A stretch of 64,000 nt of DNA from Poa pratensis (taxonomy: Eukaryota; Streptophyta; Magnoliopsida; Poales; Poaceae). The notes below the pieces were generated by a model, which saw only the letters and a program-made list of their open reading frames with translations, did not search any database and was not told where the DNA came from. Shown here one piece after another: positions 42,205 through 53,860 of this stretch. The translations under genes and the position numbers were made by a program. Positions within the stretch are counted from its first letter, which is position 1, and each line of letters opens with the position of its first letter. The DNA lies in contig CAMZMU010000035.1 in NCBI GenBank assembly GCA_947311845.1, forward strand, positions 4,969,726 to 5,033,725, read 5' to 3'.

Positions 42205-43799
42205 TGATAACCCCCAAGAGCAGGGGATCACTGTAGCACCTCTCAATGTGGAAGTAGGGTATTGATCCGCAGGAGCAAGAAGGAAAAGTTATCTATTCCC
42301 TACAACTAAAGTGTCAAAAGTTTTAGTTGATTATGCACTAAACAAGTTTAAAGAACAAGATCGTTGATTTAATGGATGGAAGTTTAATGTAACAAAACAA
42401 GAATGTAAAAGTGTCTCAATCCTCTTCAATGTAAGAGGACAAGATAAAGGTTTTCTCTTATAGGAACAATGGACATGGGTTCACTCAATCCTCTCTCCCA
42501 TCTATGGTGATTATCATGTTATAGATAAAAAGTACACACAATTGCCATGCTTTAATGGTAAACTTCTATGATGGCTACATGTCCTAAAACACATAATTGA
42601 AAGAAAATAATCATTTGTGTTGCAAGGTCACCCTCGTAAGGCTAGCATGGTTGCTGTCACACCCACATCATACTTCTCCCTTTTTACCCCCAGATAAAGG
42701 ATGTTGGGTGGTACTGTGTCACTCAATACCTATGCCTATGTCACATCGGCCATCCTGTACCCACATACATCATACTTCTTAATGGACAATATTCTAAACA
42801 CTAGTGCAATGATTCATATGTCGTGTGCAATACCACATCTCTCTTATCTATCTCCACTTGGTGGTGTCAATCACCTCATGACATAGATAAACAAGGCATT
42901 TTGCATAAATCAAACCATCACATGCATCATAGAATATCTTCAAAGTATGACAAATCATAAAAGATCCAACACAACGGTAAATGTATAACAAATATCGTCT
43001 CATACCACAATATCCACCATAGAAATTACATAGATAGATCCATACTCATGCAAGGCACATCATATGGACTTCAACAATGATCATACATAGAGAGATTAGA
43101 TCAAGTTATCACCACAAACCCAAGGTCCATGGGGTGGACTACTCCCCCTTCATCATGGTGACGATGGTGGAGACGTTGGAGAAGATGGAGACCACCCCGG
43201 CAGCGCCCCGCCGTAATTTTCCCCCTCCAATCTGCAACTCCAGGTCTCTGTTTCATGGTTTCTATGTTTCAGCGGCGCTCCCCTCCGAAAGCCTTCGGGG
43301 GGACTATTTTTATAGTCGTTTTTAGGTCAAGACGGAGGCTCGGGAAAAAAGATCAACGGCAACGGAGCCACGAGGGCTCAGATGGTGGGTCCCACGCGGC
43401 CAGTCAAGACAGAGGCTCGTGAAAAAAGATCGACGGCAACGGAGCCACGAGGGCTCAGATGGTGGTTCCCACGCGGCCAAGGAATCTGGCCGCATGGGCC
43501 CCCCTCTTCTGGCCCTCAGGCCTCCGTTTGTTCGTTTCCTTTGCTGCCACGCTTTGTTCCTTCCTAAAACTGATGCTCGTAAATTTTCAGGTCATTTGGA
43601 CGTCGTTTGGGTCCCGGAAACATCAAAATATAGAAAATAGTGTTTTCTGCCCGTGCAGGGTTAATTCTATAAAAATAGGGAAACTATGAAATATTTCCAA
43701 AATCAATATAAAACAATGATATAACCCTTATATGATGAAAATATGATTGAAATATAAGTAATACAATGCAAAGTTCATGTATGCATTTTACATGCATCA
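42205..43799 (-). repeat. 3' LTR of the nested LTR retrotransposon
   Basis: Begins (plus) TGATAACCCCCAAG and ends CATGCATCA. It matches 58703-61284 throughout except for scattered substitutions and small indels (roughly five percent in the stretch I compared by eye) and one extra tandem duplication at about 43326-43480. Confidence 0.93.
43326..43480. repeat. Tandem duplication (about 78 bp x 2) in the 3' LTR
   Basis: GTCAAGACGGAGGCTCGGGA and GTCAAGACAGAGGCTCGTGA start two consecutive copies, each running through GGCAACGGAGCCACGAGGGC and CAGATGGTGG. The partner LTR (near 60890-60965) has one copy only, so the duplication arose after insertion of this element. Confidence 0.85.
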
Positions 43800-44802
43800 A
43801 CATCCCCAAGCTTAACCTATACTCGTCCTCGAGTATGAAGGTGATAAAACTAACATGGACTTTGCATTTTAATACTATCAATGTATATCAAGGATGATTA
43901 CTATTGCTACATAGAGTCAAATGATTCCTTCTTCAAAGGAGTAGCAATATACAAGATGGATTATAAAGTGATATCAAATATTCAATGTAAGGATGTTCAA
44001 TGATAATTCACAAAGTGTAACATAGAAGAAAGTACTATGGACCAAATGTATGCATAATGAAAAGTAAAAACATCCTATAATGGTCATAGAGTACCCTTAT
44101 GAAATCTGAATATAAAAGGTGGACACTTTGGAAAGATAGATAAATAAGTAGAGGTAAAACATGCAAAAGTCTCATCTAGCTTCCAAATACTTCTACTTAA
44201 GTTAATGATTGCAATGTGGTATTTAATGGTGTCAAGCTCTCATTACCCCTATCGTAGCATCTTGAATGGTTAAGTTGAAAGTGAAAGCAAATATGAGTAA
44301 TGTGCTTGACAAAGTAAGGGTTGGATGCCTCATGCCCCGTGAATACAAAAGCCTCCCCAACTGGCTACTCAACTCGGGTCACAAAGCAAGTTCAAGTTAG
44401 TCATTGCTAGTAAAAAAGCGTCATCAAGAGCGCCAACTGGGGTACCTCTTGTCTCAGGACATGGAACAAGCCTCATGTCAAAATGACAAGACAAACAAAC
44501 AAAATGGACAATCTCAACATTCTTTTATTTACTATGGGTATAGCTTTTTATTGTGAAGTGCTTCACTGAAGGTCTACTATGGCATGTAAGTAAACTTTCA
44601 CCATGAATGATGCATGGCTTATGTTAGCGGCCCAGACGTCTCTCTAGCCATTTATACTTACTCCTTAAACTTGCCAAGTTTCCACCTTTATTTCACACAA
44701 TGTTAGGCATCCATAGACAAAAGTGCATTATATCAACTAAATATAATTAAGAGCACGTTGAAAGCTTGCCATGTGACAGCACATATGGGCTAACTCCCAA
44801 CC

Positions 44803-45233
44803 AAGACTCTTGGCCGGCCAGCTTGGTTGCAATAGACTGGAGGTGAATTTCGACAGCATGGAAGTGATTGATATTATGTGGAATGGCGGGAATTCACTCG
44901 GTGCCGCTACGGCCATTTATGAGGAGTGCACGATGCTTTGTAGAAACTTTGTAAGAGTAGTCTTTGATCATTGTCCGAGGGAAGCCAATAGGGTAGCTCA
45001 TTTGTTAGCTAGTCATTCGGAGAGTTCGGTGTCTTCTGTTTGGCATGAGGAACCTCCCGATTATCTTGTAAACACCCTAGCGGATGATGTAACTGTGATC
45101 GATGCTTAGAGGCGGCAAGTTTCAGACGCACTCTTTCCCTAACCTGGGTACCGAAAGGGACTGGCAGGGTTTTAATGAGGCGGCTTACTGACCTTAAATA
45201 TGTGGGGAAAATTTCAAAAAAAAAAGACTCTTG
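44803..45233 (+). mobile_element. 5'-truncated LINE (411 bp) with 10-bp TSD
   Basis: The insert is 44813-45223, flanked by AAGACTCTTG at 44803-44812 and 45224-45233, with an A-run before the right copy. It carries the C-terminal end of a LINE RNase H domain and the 3' UTR. It is nested in the internal region of the LTR element. Confidence 0.88.
44813..45109 (+). pseudogene. LINE RNase H C-terminal fragment
   Basis: The frame contains RLEVNFDSMEVIDIMWNGG, then DHCPREANRVAHLLASHSE and DYLVNTLADDVTVIDA before the stop. This is the RVT_3/RNase H-like end of plant L1 ORF2. The upstream part was never copied (5' truncation), so it has no independent function. Confidence 0.82.
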
Positions 45234-47183
45234 TCAAGCACACAACTTCACAATTTTAATCACAATGGTTCATGTTTATTAAGTGCAGAATAAAAGTAAA
45301 GTGTGCATCAAGTTCGTGAGAGCTTTTTTACCAACTTCTCCCATAACAATCAATAACATAAGCATTTTAATTCAGAAACATAGATGATACAATATAACAT
45401 GATAAACATACTTGGAATAGCATAAATCTAATAGGTAGATATGGTGGACTCACTGAAAAAAACTTTGCTTGAAGGTGTTGGAAAACAAGTTTTTGCTTGT
45501 TGGAGTTTTTGGGCTAGAAAGAGGGAAAAAGTTGACCGTCTAAATGCATGCAGAAGTGTCCATAGAACTAATCAATCCATGTTAAACAAAGTAAAGTAAC
45601 ATTCAGCATCAAAACATGAATAAAAGATAGTTCTTGATAAAACACTTGCAAATTAATATTCATTAAAAAGCACATGAATCATGCAACTATATGTATCTTT
45701 TTGAATCAACTCAAACATCCATTTCCCAATCTTTTTAATAGCATCCAACTTAATTCAACCCAAATTTCCAGTAGCTCTCTCATATATAAATGATAGTGGT
45801 GGTCTCAAGACAAACAAAAAATCAAACCGAAATAAAAAGCAAATAAAAGACGCTCCAAGTTTATGCGATAAAGTGCATTGATCGAAAAACAGAAGTTCGA
45901 CGTGTGCAAACCAAGAGTGTGTTGGTCCAGTAGGGTTGTCTTCACATCCCCAAGATTATGGTCTTCACCATCCTTGGATAGCTCTTGGTGCATCTCCTCT
46001 AATCCCTGTGAAAAAACTTCAAAACACCGTTTCTCCCATTTCTTTTATGTGGGGTGACATTAGTAGTGATAGACAAATGAATTGCTTGCTGCATAAAATG
46101 CTTAAACAAAAATTCATATGAATTACAGAAAGTGTATAATGTTGTATGCCCACTTATAAACTCAGTTGGATAAAAAAGATTCAAGTTCAAAGTTCAAAGA
46201 ATGCATCAAACAAAATGGGACAGAATCTGTCCAGAAAAACAGCAGCAGCAAAACGCATTTTTCTACCCTACTTAAATATGTCTAAAAAATCTGAAAACAT
46301 TCATGCTTACAGAGGATGAAAAGTTGCAATTACATTTCAAATTTCAGCTCATTCGGAGTTACAGAATAGTAATGAAAAATCATACCGTGCACAGATTCTT
46401 GATGGAATAAAATCTCCGAATACAAATAGCAACTTTTTCAAACCAAAACGGGTAAAACTTGGCACTTTATTAAAAATTCCAGAAATAAAATTAAAAACTA
46501 AGTCTCTTGTTACAGCAAGAGGACACAAAGAAAATCAAAAAATAAAAAATAACCGGGTTGCCTCCCATAAAGCGCTTTCTTTATAGCCATGTAGCTAGGC
46601 TTCTTACTTGATATCAAGATGGTTGGAGTGAGGTGGCTTGGCATCCCCAAGCTTGAATTCTTGTCCTTATTTGATATATGTTGGGTGATTCTAGCGGTAA
46701 CATCCCCAAGCTTGAGTGTTTGTCTCTCTTGATCTTTGTTCATCACCCTCAACTCTTCCACTTGAAAATTCTCTTTACACAAAACTCAACATAAAACTTG
46801 ATTAGAGGGGTTAGTGTCTCCATAAATTAAATCCTCATAGGTACAACAAAGACATATCATGAGTTGATTCTAAACATTAGCTACTGTTACTATGGTTGTG
46901 CATTGCTCTTTGATCAATAGAACTACACAAAACACAAGTAATGGGAGTAATGCAAAATAAAGACAGAATCTGTCAAAAACTGGACAGCCCGTAAAGAGTG
47001 AACTTTCAGAGGCACTTACGTTGATCAAATCAGAAAATTTTGAACTAATGAAATGTGTACTAATAACTGAAGATTGCTGTCGAAAAATTTCAGGTCAAAA
47101 TTCCTTTTCTGTGATTTTTAACATTTTTCACAGTGAAGTTTAGGAATCTGTTTTCTGGACAACCATGATAGTTTTAATGATGC

Positions 47184-47678
47184 TCACATAGGAACAAGAA
47201 TTGAAATGCAAAAGAGAGCATCAAGAGAAAAATATGAAACAATTTTAAGTCTAACCCACTTCCTATGCATTGGGATCTTGTAAGAAAATAAATCATTGAA
47301 ACACAAAGGAAGTAGCATAGGAAGATACAACAAGAGCAATTTCAAGACTTTCAACTTAAAGAGAGGAAACGTAATAATGTTGAAATGTTTAGAACCATAT
47401 TTTCCTCTCTCATAATAACTTTCAGTAGCATCATGAATAAATTCAACAATATAACTATCACAAAAAGCATGTCTCTCATGAGCTTCAAGCATAAAAGTAT
47501 TAGTACTCTCCACATAAGTAAAATCCTTCTTAGTAATAGTGGGAGTAAAACATTCATAATCATCATTGTAATCATCATATATAGGAGGCATATCATAATC
47601 ATAATAAACTTTATCCTCAATAGTAGGTGGACTGAAAATATCATATTCATCATTGTAATAATCGTAAATGGGAGACAT
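47184..47678 (-). CDS. Asp/Tyr-rich open frame of the non-autonomous LTR element
   Basis: 164 aa starting MSPIYDYYNDEYDIFSPPTI, with a second related block MPPIYDDYNDDYECFTPTIT. A hydrophobic Leu-rich stretch (LKLLLLYLPMLLPLCFNDLF) follows. Without the CACTA insertion it would lie about 120 bases inside the PBS, where gag usually starts. I remember very similar YDDY-containing frames in many Triticeae non-autonomous elements, so the frame seems conserved within that family. It is not gag-like in any motif, and its role is unknown; it may be a degenerate gag or host-derived insert. Confidence 0.45.
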   Translation of the reverse strand: MSPIYDYYNDEYDIFSPPTIEDKVYYDYDMPPIYDDYNDDYECFTPTITKKDFTYVESTNTFMLEAHERHAFCDSYIVEFIHDATESYYERGKYGSKHFNIITFPLFKLKVLKLLLLYLPMLLPLCFNDLFSYKIPMHRKWVRLKIVSYFSLDALFCISILVPM

Positions 47679-47739
47679 AGTATCCTCCCCAAGCTTACAC
47701 TACTAGGAAAAGGGTTATAGGTAGGTTGGCATTCTGTGG

Positions 47740-48145
47740 CGCACCTTTAAAGGTGTGCCACAGAATTATTTCTGTGGCGCATGGCTGGAGGTGCGCCACA
47801 GAAATTGTGGCCTTTCTGTGGCGCATCTGGAGGTCATGCGCCATAGAAAGTTACTTTTCAGTGGTGCATGGGCACCCATGCGCCACAGAAAGACAAACTT
47901 CTGTGGCGCATACATGCCCATGCGCCACAAAAATGCAGTGGGTCCCACGTGCAATCATTGGGCCTAGGTCAATCTGGAGAAATTCTGTGGCGCACCCTCG
48001 CTGGTGCGCCACAGAAAGAGAACATTCTGTGGGCACCACCCACAATGCGCCACAGAATGTTAGATTTCTGTGGCGCACCACACAACATGCGCCACAGAAA
48101 GTTGACATTTGTGGCGCATGTTGTGTGGTGCGCCACAGAATGTTG
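47740..48145. repeat. Left subterminal repeats of the CACTA (TTCTGTGGCGCA palindromes)
   Basis: At least seven face-to-face pairs of TTCTGTGGCGCA and TGCGCCACAGAA with short loops. In CACTA elements such subterminal motifs bind the TNPA-type protein. Read as RNA, each pair would form a hairpin. All the overlapping short open frames here are translations of this repeat. Confidence 0.92.
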
Positions 48146-48675
48146 ACCCAGATACAGAAAAAGGTGGCCCACCCCCACTTTCCCCATGTGACCTTCTTCA
48201 TTCTCCCCCATGCATCTAGCTCGAGCTCCTCCTCTCTCCCATGTCATTTTGACCATCCTATTATCCATTATTTGTTGTTAAACCTACTTTGTTCGACATA
48301 TAATTGGTGAGGGCTTAGGGAGAGCCTCCAAATATATTCTCCTCTCTTTTTGTCCACTATTTTCTCTCCATCACCACACACACTCTCTCATCGATCACGG
48401 TCACGTCTCGGCAACGGATTAGATCTACTAGGTGAGTATTGTTGGATGAATATGTGTGTACATGAAGCTTGTGTGTGTTGTGCATGTTGTTACCTTTTGT
48501 TGTTGTGTTGCGCCGGCGTGGTGCATGGATGTTTGCCGAAATGTTGATTCATTTCCATTTCGGTAAATTTTTGCACCACATATGTCCTACTTCTAGGGGA
48601 AGTCATGCCGAATTTTTTCGTCGAACATTTCCGACTTAATAACACATACTCTATATGTATACCGCGTAGGCGACC

Positions 48676-51600
48676 ATGGTCATGAAGATGAGCTCCAGTC
48701 GAATCAACAACTACAAGGAAGAAGCGAAGGCGGAAATGATTCGGTGCAACAAGCGCCACATACGATGTCCGTGTAGAAGTTGCAAATTTGTGAGATGGAT
48801 CGACCCTGATTCCGGACTATTGGAGAACACCTGCTCAGGCGCGGTTTCATGGAAGGCTTCAATGAAGCGCCGACAGCAAATGTTGCGCCGACAGCAAATG
48901 TTGCGCCTGAAGACGAGGGCGGGCATGATGATCGTGACGAAGGAGATGCCGACGGAAATGGTCATGATGAAGGAGTAGATGGTGGTGGAGAAGACGCGAA
49001 CACGCCGCAGAGCTCGCTAATGTCGGCCTTGATGGAGTCTCATGTTCAAGAACTGCTCCTTAAGGAGGCGAGGACCGTTAGAGAGAAAGCCAAGCTGGCG
49101 CAAATGGAGATAGACGGGAAGACTCCGTTGTATCCAGGGTGCCGGCCACAGGATACGCGCTTGCAAGTAACGCTTGATGCTCTGGAGATGAAGTCGGAAA
49201 CAAATGGACCGACGTGAGCTTCAACAAGAACATGAAATTCTTCCACGAGCGTCTTCCCGAGGGGAACACATTGCCAACTAGTATCGAGGAGGCCAAGAAA
49301 GTCGTGTGCCCTCTTGACCTACCGCACGTTAAATACCACGCCTGCATCAATGATTGCGCAATTTATCGGGGCGAGTACGAGGACAGAACCACATGTCCGG
49401 TGTGCGGCCAAGGACGGTACAAGAGCCATGGGAAGAAAGGTCCTCACAAAGTGGTATGGTACTTTCCTATCACTCCCCGTCTGCAGCGGTACTTCGTGGA
49501 CCCTAAGGAAGCAAAGCTCATGCAATGGCACGCGGAAAGGGAGAAGCCTGAAGAAGATCCGGAGAAGGGCAGGATCCTTACACACCCTTCAGACGCTGGC
49601 CAGTGGCAAGAGTTGGACGCCGTCGGAAATTTCGGAGGCGACGCAAGGAACGTCAGGCTCGGTATGAGCACCGATGGACTCAATCCGTTCGGCAACCAGA
49701 GTAGCACGCATAGCACATGGCCCGTGTTTGTATGGCCTTACAACCTTCCCCCGTGGTTGTGCACGAAGCAAAGGTATATTCACATGAGTCTTCTCATTCA
49801 GGGGCCGAAACAAGCAGGTGTCCACATACATACGTATCTCGCGCTGTTGGAAGAGGAGTTAGCCACGTTGTGGGCGACCCCAGCCCGTACGTGGGATGCC
49901 TACACTGGAGATTATTTCCCAATGAGAGCCGCGCTGCTCACGACGGTGCAGGACTATCCTGGTTGCTCATATGTATCGGCCCAGGTAGGCCACGGATTCT
50001 GCGCATGTGTCAGGTGCATGGATAAGACCCCGCATCTCCAGCTACCAAGGAATCCCGGGTCTTCGAAAACCGTGTACCCAGGGGCTCGAAGGTGGCTTCG
50101 CATGGATCACCCGTGGAGGAAACGCGGTGACCTGTTTAATGGTAAGGACGAGCCCGAAGGACCCCCGATCCCGAGGAGCGGCACAGAAATCGACGAGCTG
50201 TTGAATAATTGGGAGGAGTGCCCTGCGCCGGGAAAGAAACGACCGAAGGTAGATCCGCTGCTGGGTGTATGGAAAGCGAGGGCTGTTTTCCACAACTTGC
50301 CCTACTGGAAGTTCCTCAAGACGCCACATAGCCTCGATATGATGCACATTACGAAGAATGTCACCGAGAGTCTGCTTGGCACTCTTTCCAACATGCCGGA
50401 AAAGACCAAGGATGGGACGAAAGCAAGATACGATCTGAAATGGCTTGGTGTCAGGAAAGATCTTCAGGCCCCCGATAGCGATGACGATGATGATGATGAT
50501 CAGACGGAAGGGACTCAAGGTCGGCAAAAGGGTAAAGAAGAACACTGTGGTGCTTCCCGCTACGTGCTTCACTATGAGTCCGGAGGAGCTCGAGCAATTC
50601 TACAGGTGTCTTCTAGGAGTCAAATTTCCGAATGGTTACGCGGGACAGATAAGCAGATATCTGGACGGAAAGAAGAAGAGGTTTAGCGGGATGAAGTCTC
50701 ACGACTGTCACGTGTTGTTGACGCAGATACTTCCCGTTGCGATTCGAGGGATAATGGACGAGCACGTCCGTGATACGCTGCTTGCCCTTTGCAACTTTGT
50801 CGACGTCATCAACAGGAAGTCGATCGGGGTGAAGCAGCTCGACAGGCTACAGGAAGAGATCGAGCTGGTACTATGCGAGCTCGAGATTTACTTCCCGCCA
50901 GCATTCTTTGATATATGCGTGCATCTCCTTCTCCATGTCGTTGATGACATCAGGCAGCTAGGGCCAACGTTCATGCACTACATGATGCCGTTCGAAAGGA
51001 TGAACGGTGTCATGAAAGGATACGTTCGCAACAGGGCCCGTCCAGACGCAAGCATGACCAAGGGCTTTCTAACCTACGAGTGCATCTCCTTCTGCCAGAA
51101 TTATCTAAGCAACGAGAACCAGGATGTAGGTCTGCCCACGAGGAAACACTTCGACAGCTCAATGGATATGGTCACCGAGAGGGCTCCAGCACTCTTTGTC
51201 AGCATGCAGGGTCGAAAGGACGACTGACAGGGCTCACCGGGTCGCGCTACAACACTTACAGTTGATCGAAACTTGTGTGGAAGAGCACAAATGCTTACTC
51301 GAGCAACATACATCAAACTGGGCCGGCCGAGGAAGAAGGGAGACGTAACCAGAGAGCACAACGCCAGCTTCACGCGTTGGTTCAAGCAAAAGCAAATGGA
51401 TCTAGCAAAGAGGAAACCGCCATCTACGGAAGATGAACAACTCATATTCTCCTTATCACGGGGTCCCTCGCACAACGTAAAGACCTATCATGTGTACGAC
51501 ATCAACGGCTACAGATTCTACACCGAGGAAAAGGACAAGATGTCGGAATATCAAAACTCAGGAGTAACTATGCTATCCTACGGCGATGAGGAGGCTACTG

Positions 51601-51998
51601 TCAAGAAAAGATACTTCGGAAGGATTGAGGACATATGGGAGCTCAACTACTGTGGAGAGGTGGTGCCAATGTTCCGTGTAAGATGGGCCAAGGACGTCGT
51701 CAAAGAAGGCCGGTATTTCACCACCATGGTAATACCCGATGCCAAATCGAAGAACGCCTCCGCGAAAAATGAGCCATGGGTACTCGCTAGCCAAGTTGAG
51801 CAATGCTTCTTCATTACCGACCCGTCGAAGCCTAGTCGTGTTGTCGTGAGGAGGGGCAAGAGGAGCATCATCGGAATGGAAGGAGGCGCCACCGAGCAAG
51901 ACTTGGACAACGAGCCAAAGATCGAGGAGGAATTCGACAAGTTCTTCGACATGCCTACTACTAGTACACAAAGAAGGAAGACCTCCCTACCTAGGTAG
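48676..51998 (+). pseudogene. CACTA TNP2-type transposase, frameshifted
   Basis: Blocks in order. Transposase-associated N-terminus (RHIRCPCRSCKF at about 48755), then after a shift EHLLRRGFMEGFNEAP (about 48825). The main TNP2 domain 49214-50500 (YHACINDCAIYRGEYED, TTCPVCGQGRYKS, MSTDGLNPFGNQSSTHSTWP, PYNLPPWLCTKQRYIHMSLL). Then, in another frame, 50510-51227 (DUF4218-like: LPVAIRGIMDEHVRDTLLAL, LGPTFMHYMMPFERMNGVMK). Last 51273-51998 (DUF4216-like: RFYTEEKDKMSEYQNSGVTM, YFGRIEDIWELNY). Frames change near 48825, 49195, within a GAT-codon run at 50480-50502, and around 51230. The usual function is cutting and joining at CACTA ends; this copy cannot make it intact. Confidence 0.9.
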
Positions 51999-52428
51999 GT
52001 TGTCCGTTCACGCGAAGAAATCTCAAGGTGACCGGCCTAAAGTTTTCAACCGCGAAGAAGGGAAAGAAGAGAAGCTAACTCGCGGAACCGAGACGAAGAA
52101 GAGACTTTTTTGGTGTATTTAATTTGCGTGTGTGTGTGAGCATACGTATGTATGATCATTAATATGTATGACACATTGTGTGTGAGACAATGCACGACGA
52201 TATATATGTATTTAGTGAATTCAATATGTACCAAAGACATTAATTATGTGTAGTTTTTGTGAACCAAAATTAACCAAAAATATTTGAAAAGAAAAAAAAT
52301 AAAAAAGTGAGCAGCTAGGATTTGAACCTGGGTTGCCCAAGTTAACTGACGTGGTTGGAACCATGGGCTATGTGTGTGTTTGTGTTATGTTATAGCAGCA
52401 CAGCTTTTTATTTTAGAGGCTAGCTATT

Positions 52429-52512
52429 TCTGTGGCGCATCCGCCCAAACGATGCGCCACAGAAATCTTGGAAATTCTGTGGCGCATCCCCGCGGGGGTG
52501 CGCCACAGAAAT
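52429..52512. repeat. Internal cluster of subterminal-type CACTA repeats
   Basis: Two inverted pairs of TTCTGTGGCGCATCC / TGCGCCACAGAAA lie in the middle of the element, between its two genes. They are the same motif as in both termini. No CACTA terminus sequence is seen beside them. Confidence 0.9.
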
Positions 52513-53460
52513 GCTGGGCACCCACTTACATGTGGGCCCTCGCCGCGCTGCCTCTTCCTTCCCCAATTTCGCTAACTTCAAACTGCTCCCCGCGCTGTGC
52601 CTCGTCCCGACGCCGGCGACCTCATCCCCTGCGCCCGACGCCGCCTCAACTCGCCGCCCACCCTGTGCGCCGCCCGCCCTCGTCGCCGCGACCTCATCCC
52701 CTGCGCCCCGGCCTCCCCCGCCCGAGCCGCGCCGCACACCGCGCCCGGCGACCTCTCCTGCGCGCCGTCGTCGCCCACACCGCTCCCTCTGTCGTCGTTG
52801 CCCGGGCGCCCGACGACCTCCCCTGCGCCCGCGGCCGTCCCCTCCCTCCCCCCTCCCCTTCCCTGCCCGGTACGCTTCCCTCTCTTCCTTCTCCTTCCCC
52901 TCCCGAAACCTGTGCACGTAACGTGTTCGACAAAAATCCTAGCTAGGATCAGTGCAGAACCATCTTGATTTTTTACAGAATTTGTTAGATTTTTTGTTGA
53001 TTGCTTGCTGCAAGTAGTTGCCATCACCATTTAGTAAAAGTTGCCATCACCATTTAGTAAAAGTTTTGAAATTTTGCTAAGTTAAAAAATGTTAGTGCAT
53101 GCAGTAGATGTTTAGGTTAGTGCTAGGTGCTTGATATATGTTGTTATATGGAAAAATGCAGTAGATGTTTTAGTGTTCTAGGTTCTAGGTGCTTGCAAAA
53201 CCACATTTATCCCCTTGTTAATTTTGTAACCACATTTATGTGCTAAGATAGATAAAATATGTGAAGTAATAGTGCATAGTTGCTTGCTGCCACACTACTT
53301 TGAAGATGCATTTTTAGTTGCTGCTATAGCTGCTTTTGTGACATGATCCTTTTTTTGGTTGTGCAGGGTGTAGAGGTGCTTGTGTGTACTAGGCAAGAAG
53401 ACGTCCGTGGAATCGATTTGGTGAGCTCCGGTGACCATCGTGTCGTGGTTCTTTGTTGTG

Positions 53461-53580
53461 ATGCTGTTGCCGGCCAGCTATGCCGGCGGATATGTGTTGG
53501 TTGTCATGCTGTTGCCGCCAGCTATGCCGCGGATATGTGTTGGTTGTCATGCTGTTGCCGGCCAGCTATGCCGGGGGATA
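53461..53580. repeat. Three-copy tandem repeat (about 44 bp unit)
   Basis: ATGCTGTTGCCGGCCAGCTATGCC-type units start at 53461, 53505 and 53549, joined by GGATATGTGTTGGTTGTC. They lie in the leader of the second CACTA gene. Confidence 0.88.
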
Positions 53581-53669
53581 TTTTTTGTGAAATGCTTGCA
53601 GGTACCCCGTGAGGCCCTTGAGATTGCCGGAACGTCGATTAACTTCCGTTCCGGCAAATTCGGGTACTC

Positions 53670-53749
53670 CATATGTCCTATTTTTAGCAAAGGTCATGCC
53701 AAATTTTTTCGTGAAATTTAGCATGACTTTGCTAAAAATAGGACATATG
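53670..53749. repeat. Inverted repeat, about 38-bp arms with 4-bp loop
   Basis: CATATGTCCTATTTTTAGCA and the following AAGGTCATGCC are mirrored by GCATGACTTTGC and TAAAAATAGGACATATG around a CGTG centre (53710-53713). The arms are almost perfect, so transcripts would fold into a strong hairpin just upstream of the second CACTA gene. Confidence 0.88.
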
Positions 53750-53860
53750 GGGTATTGCGGCTAATGCAAGGGCCGGGGTATGTTAGTACTAAATTAAGTG
53801 ATGCTCTTGTTATATTTGTTGTACTAATTACTTTTTGCCTCTTTTTAATGCAGTGCAAAC

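Noticed and set aside
44813..45109. Independent small host gene of 99 codons
   Set aside because: It is the RNase H end of a truncated LINE, with A-tail and target duplication.
47740..48145. CRISPR-like array of regularly spaced repeats
   Set aside because: The repeats are inverted pairs in a plant CACTA terminus; spacers are short and irregular, and there are no cas genes.
47726..48310. Long overlapping open frames on both strands (up to 194 codons)
   Set aside because: They are translations of the palindromic TTCTGTGGCGCA subterminal repeats; peptides on both strands repeat the same CATE/APQK phrases.
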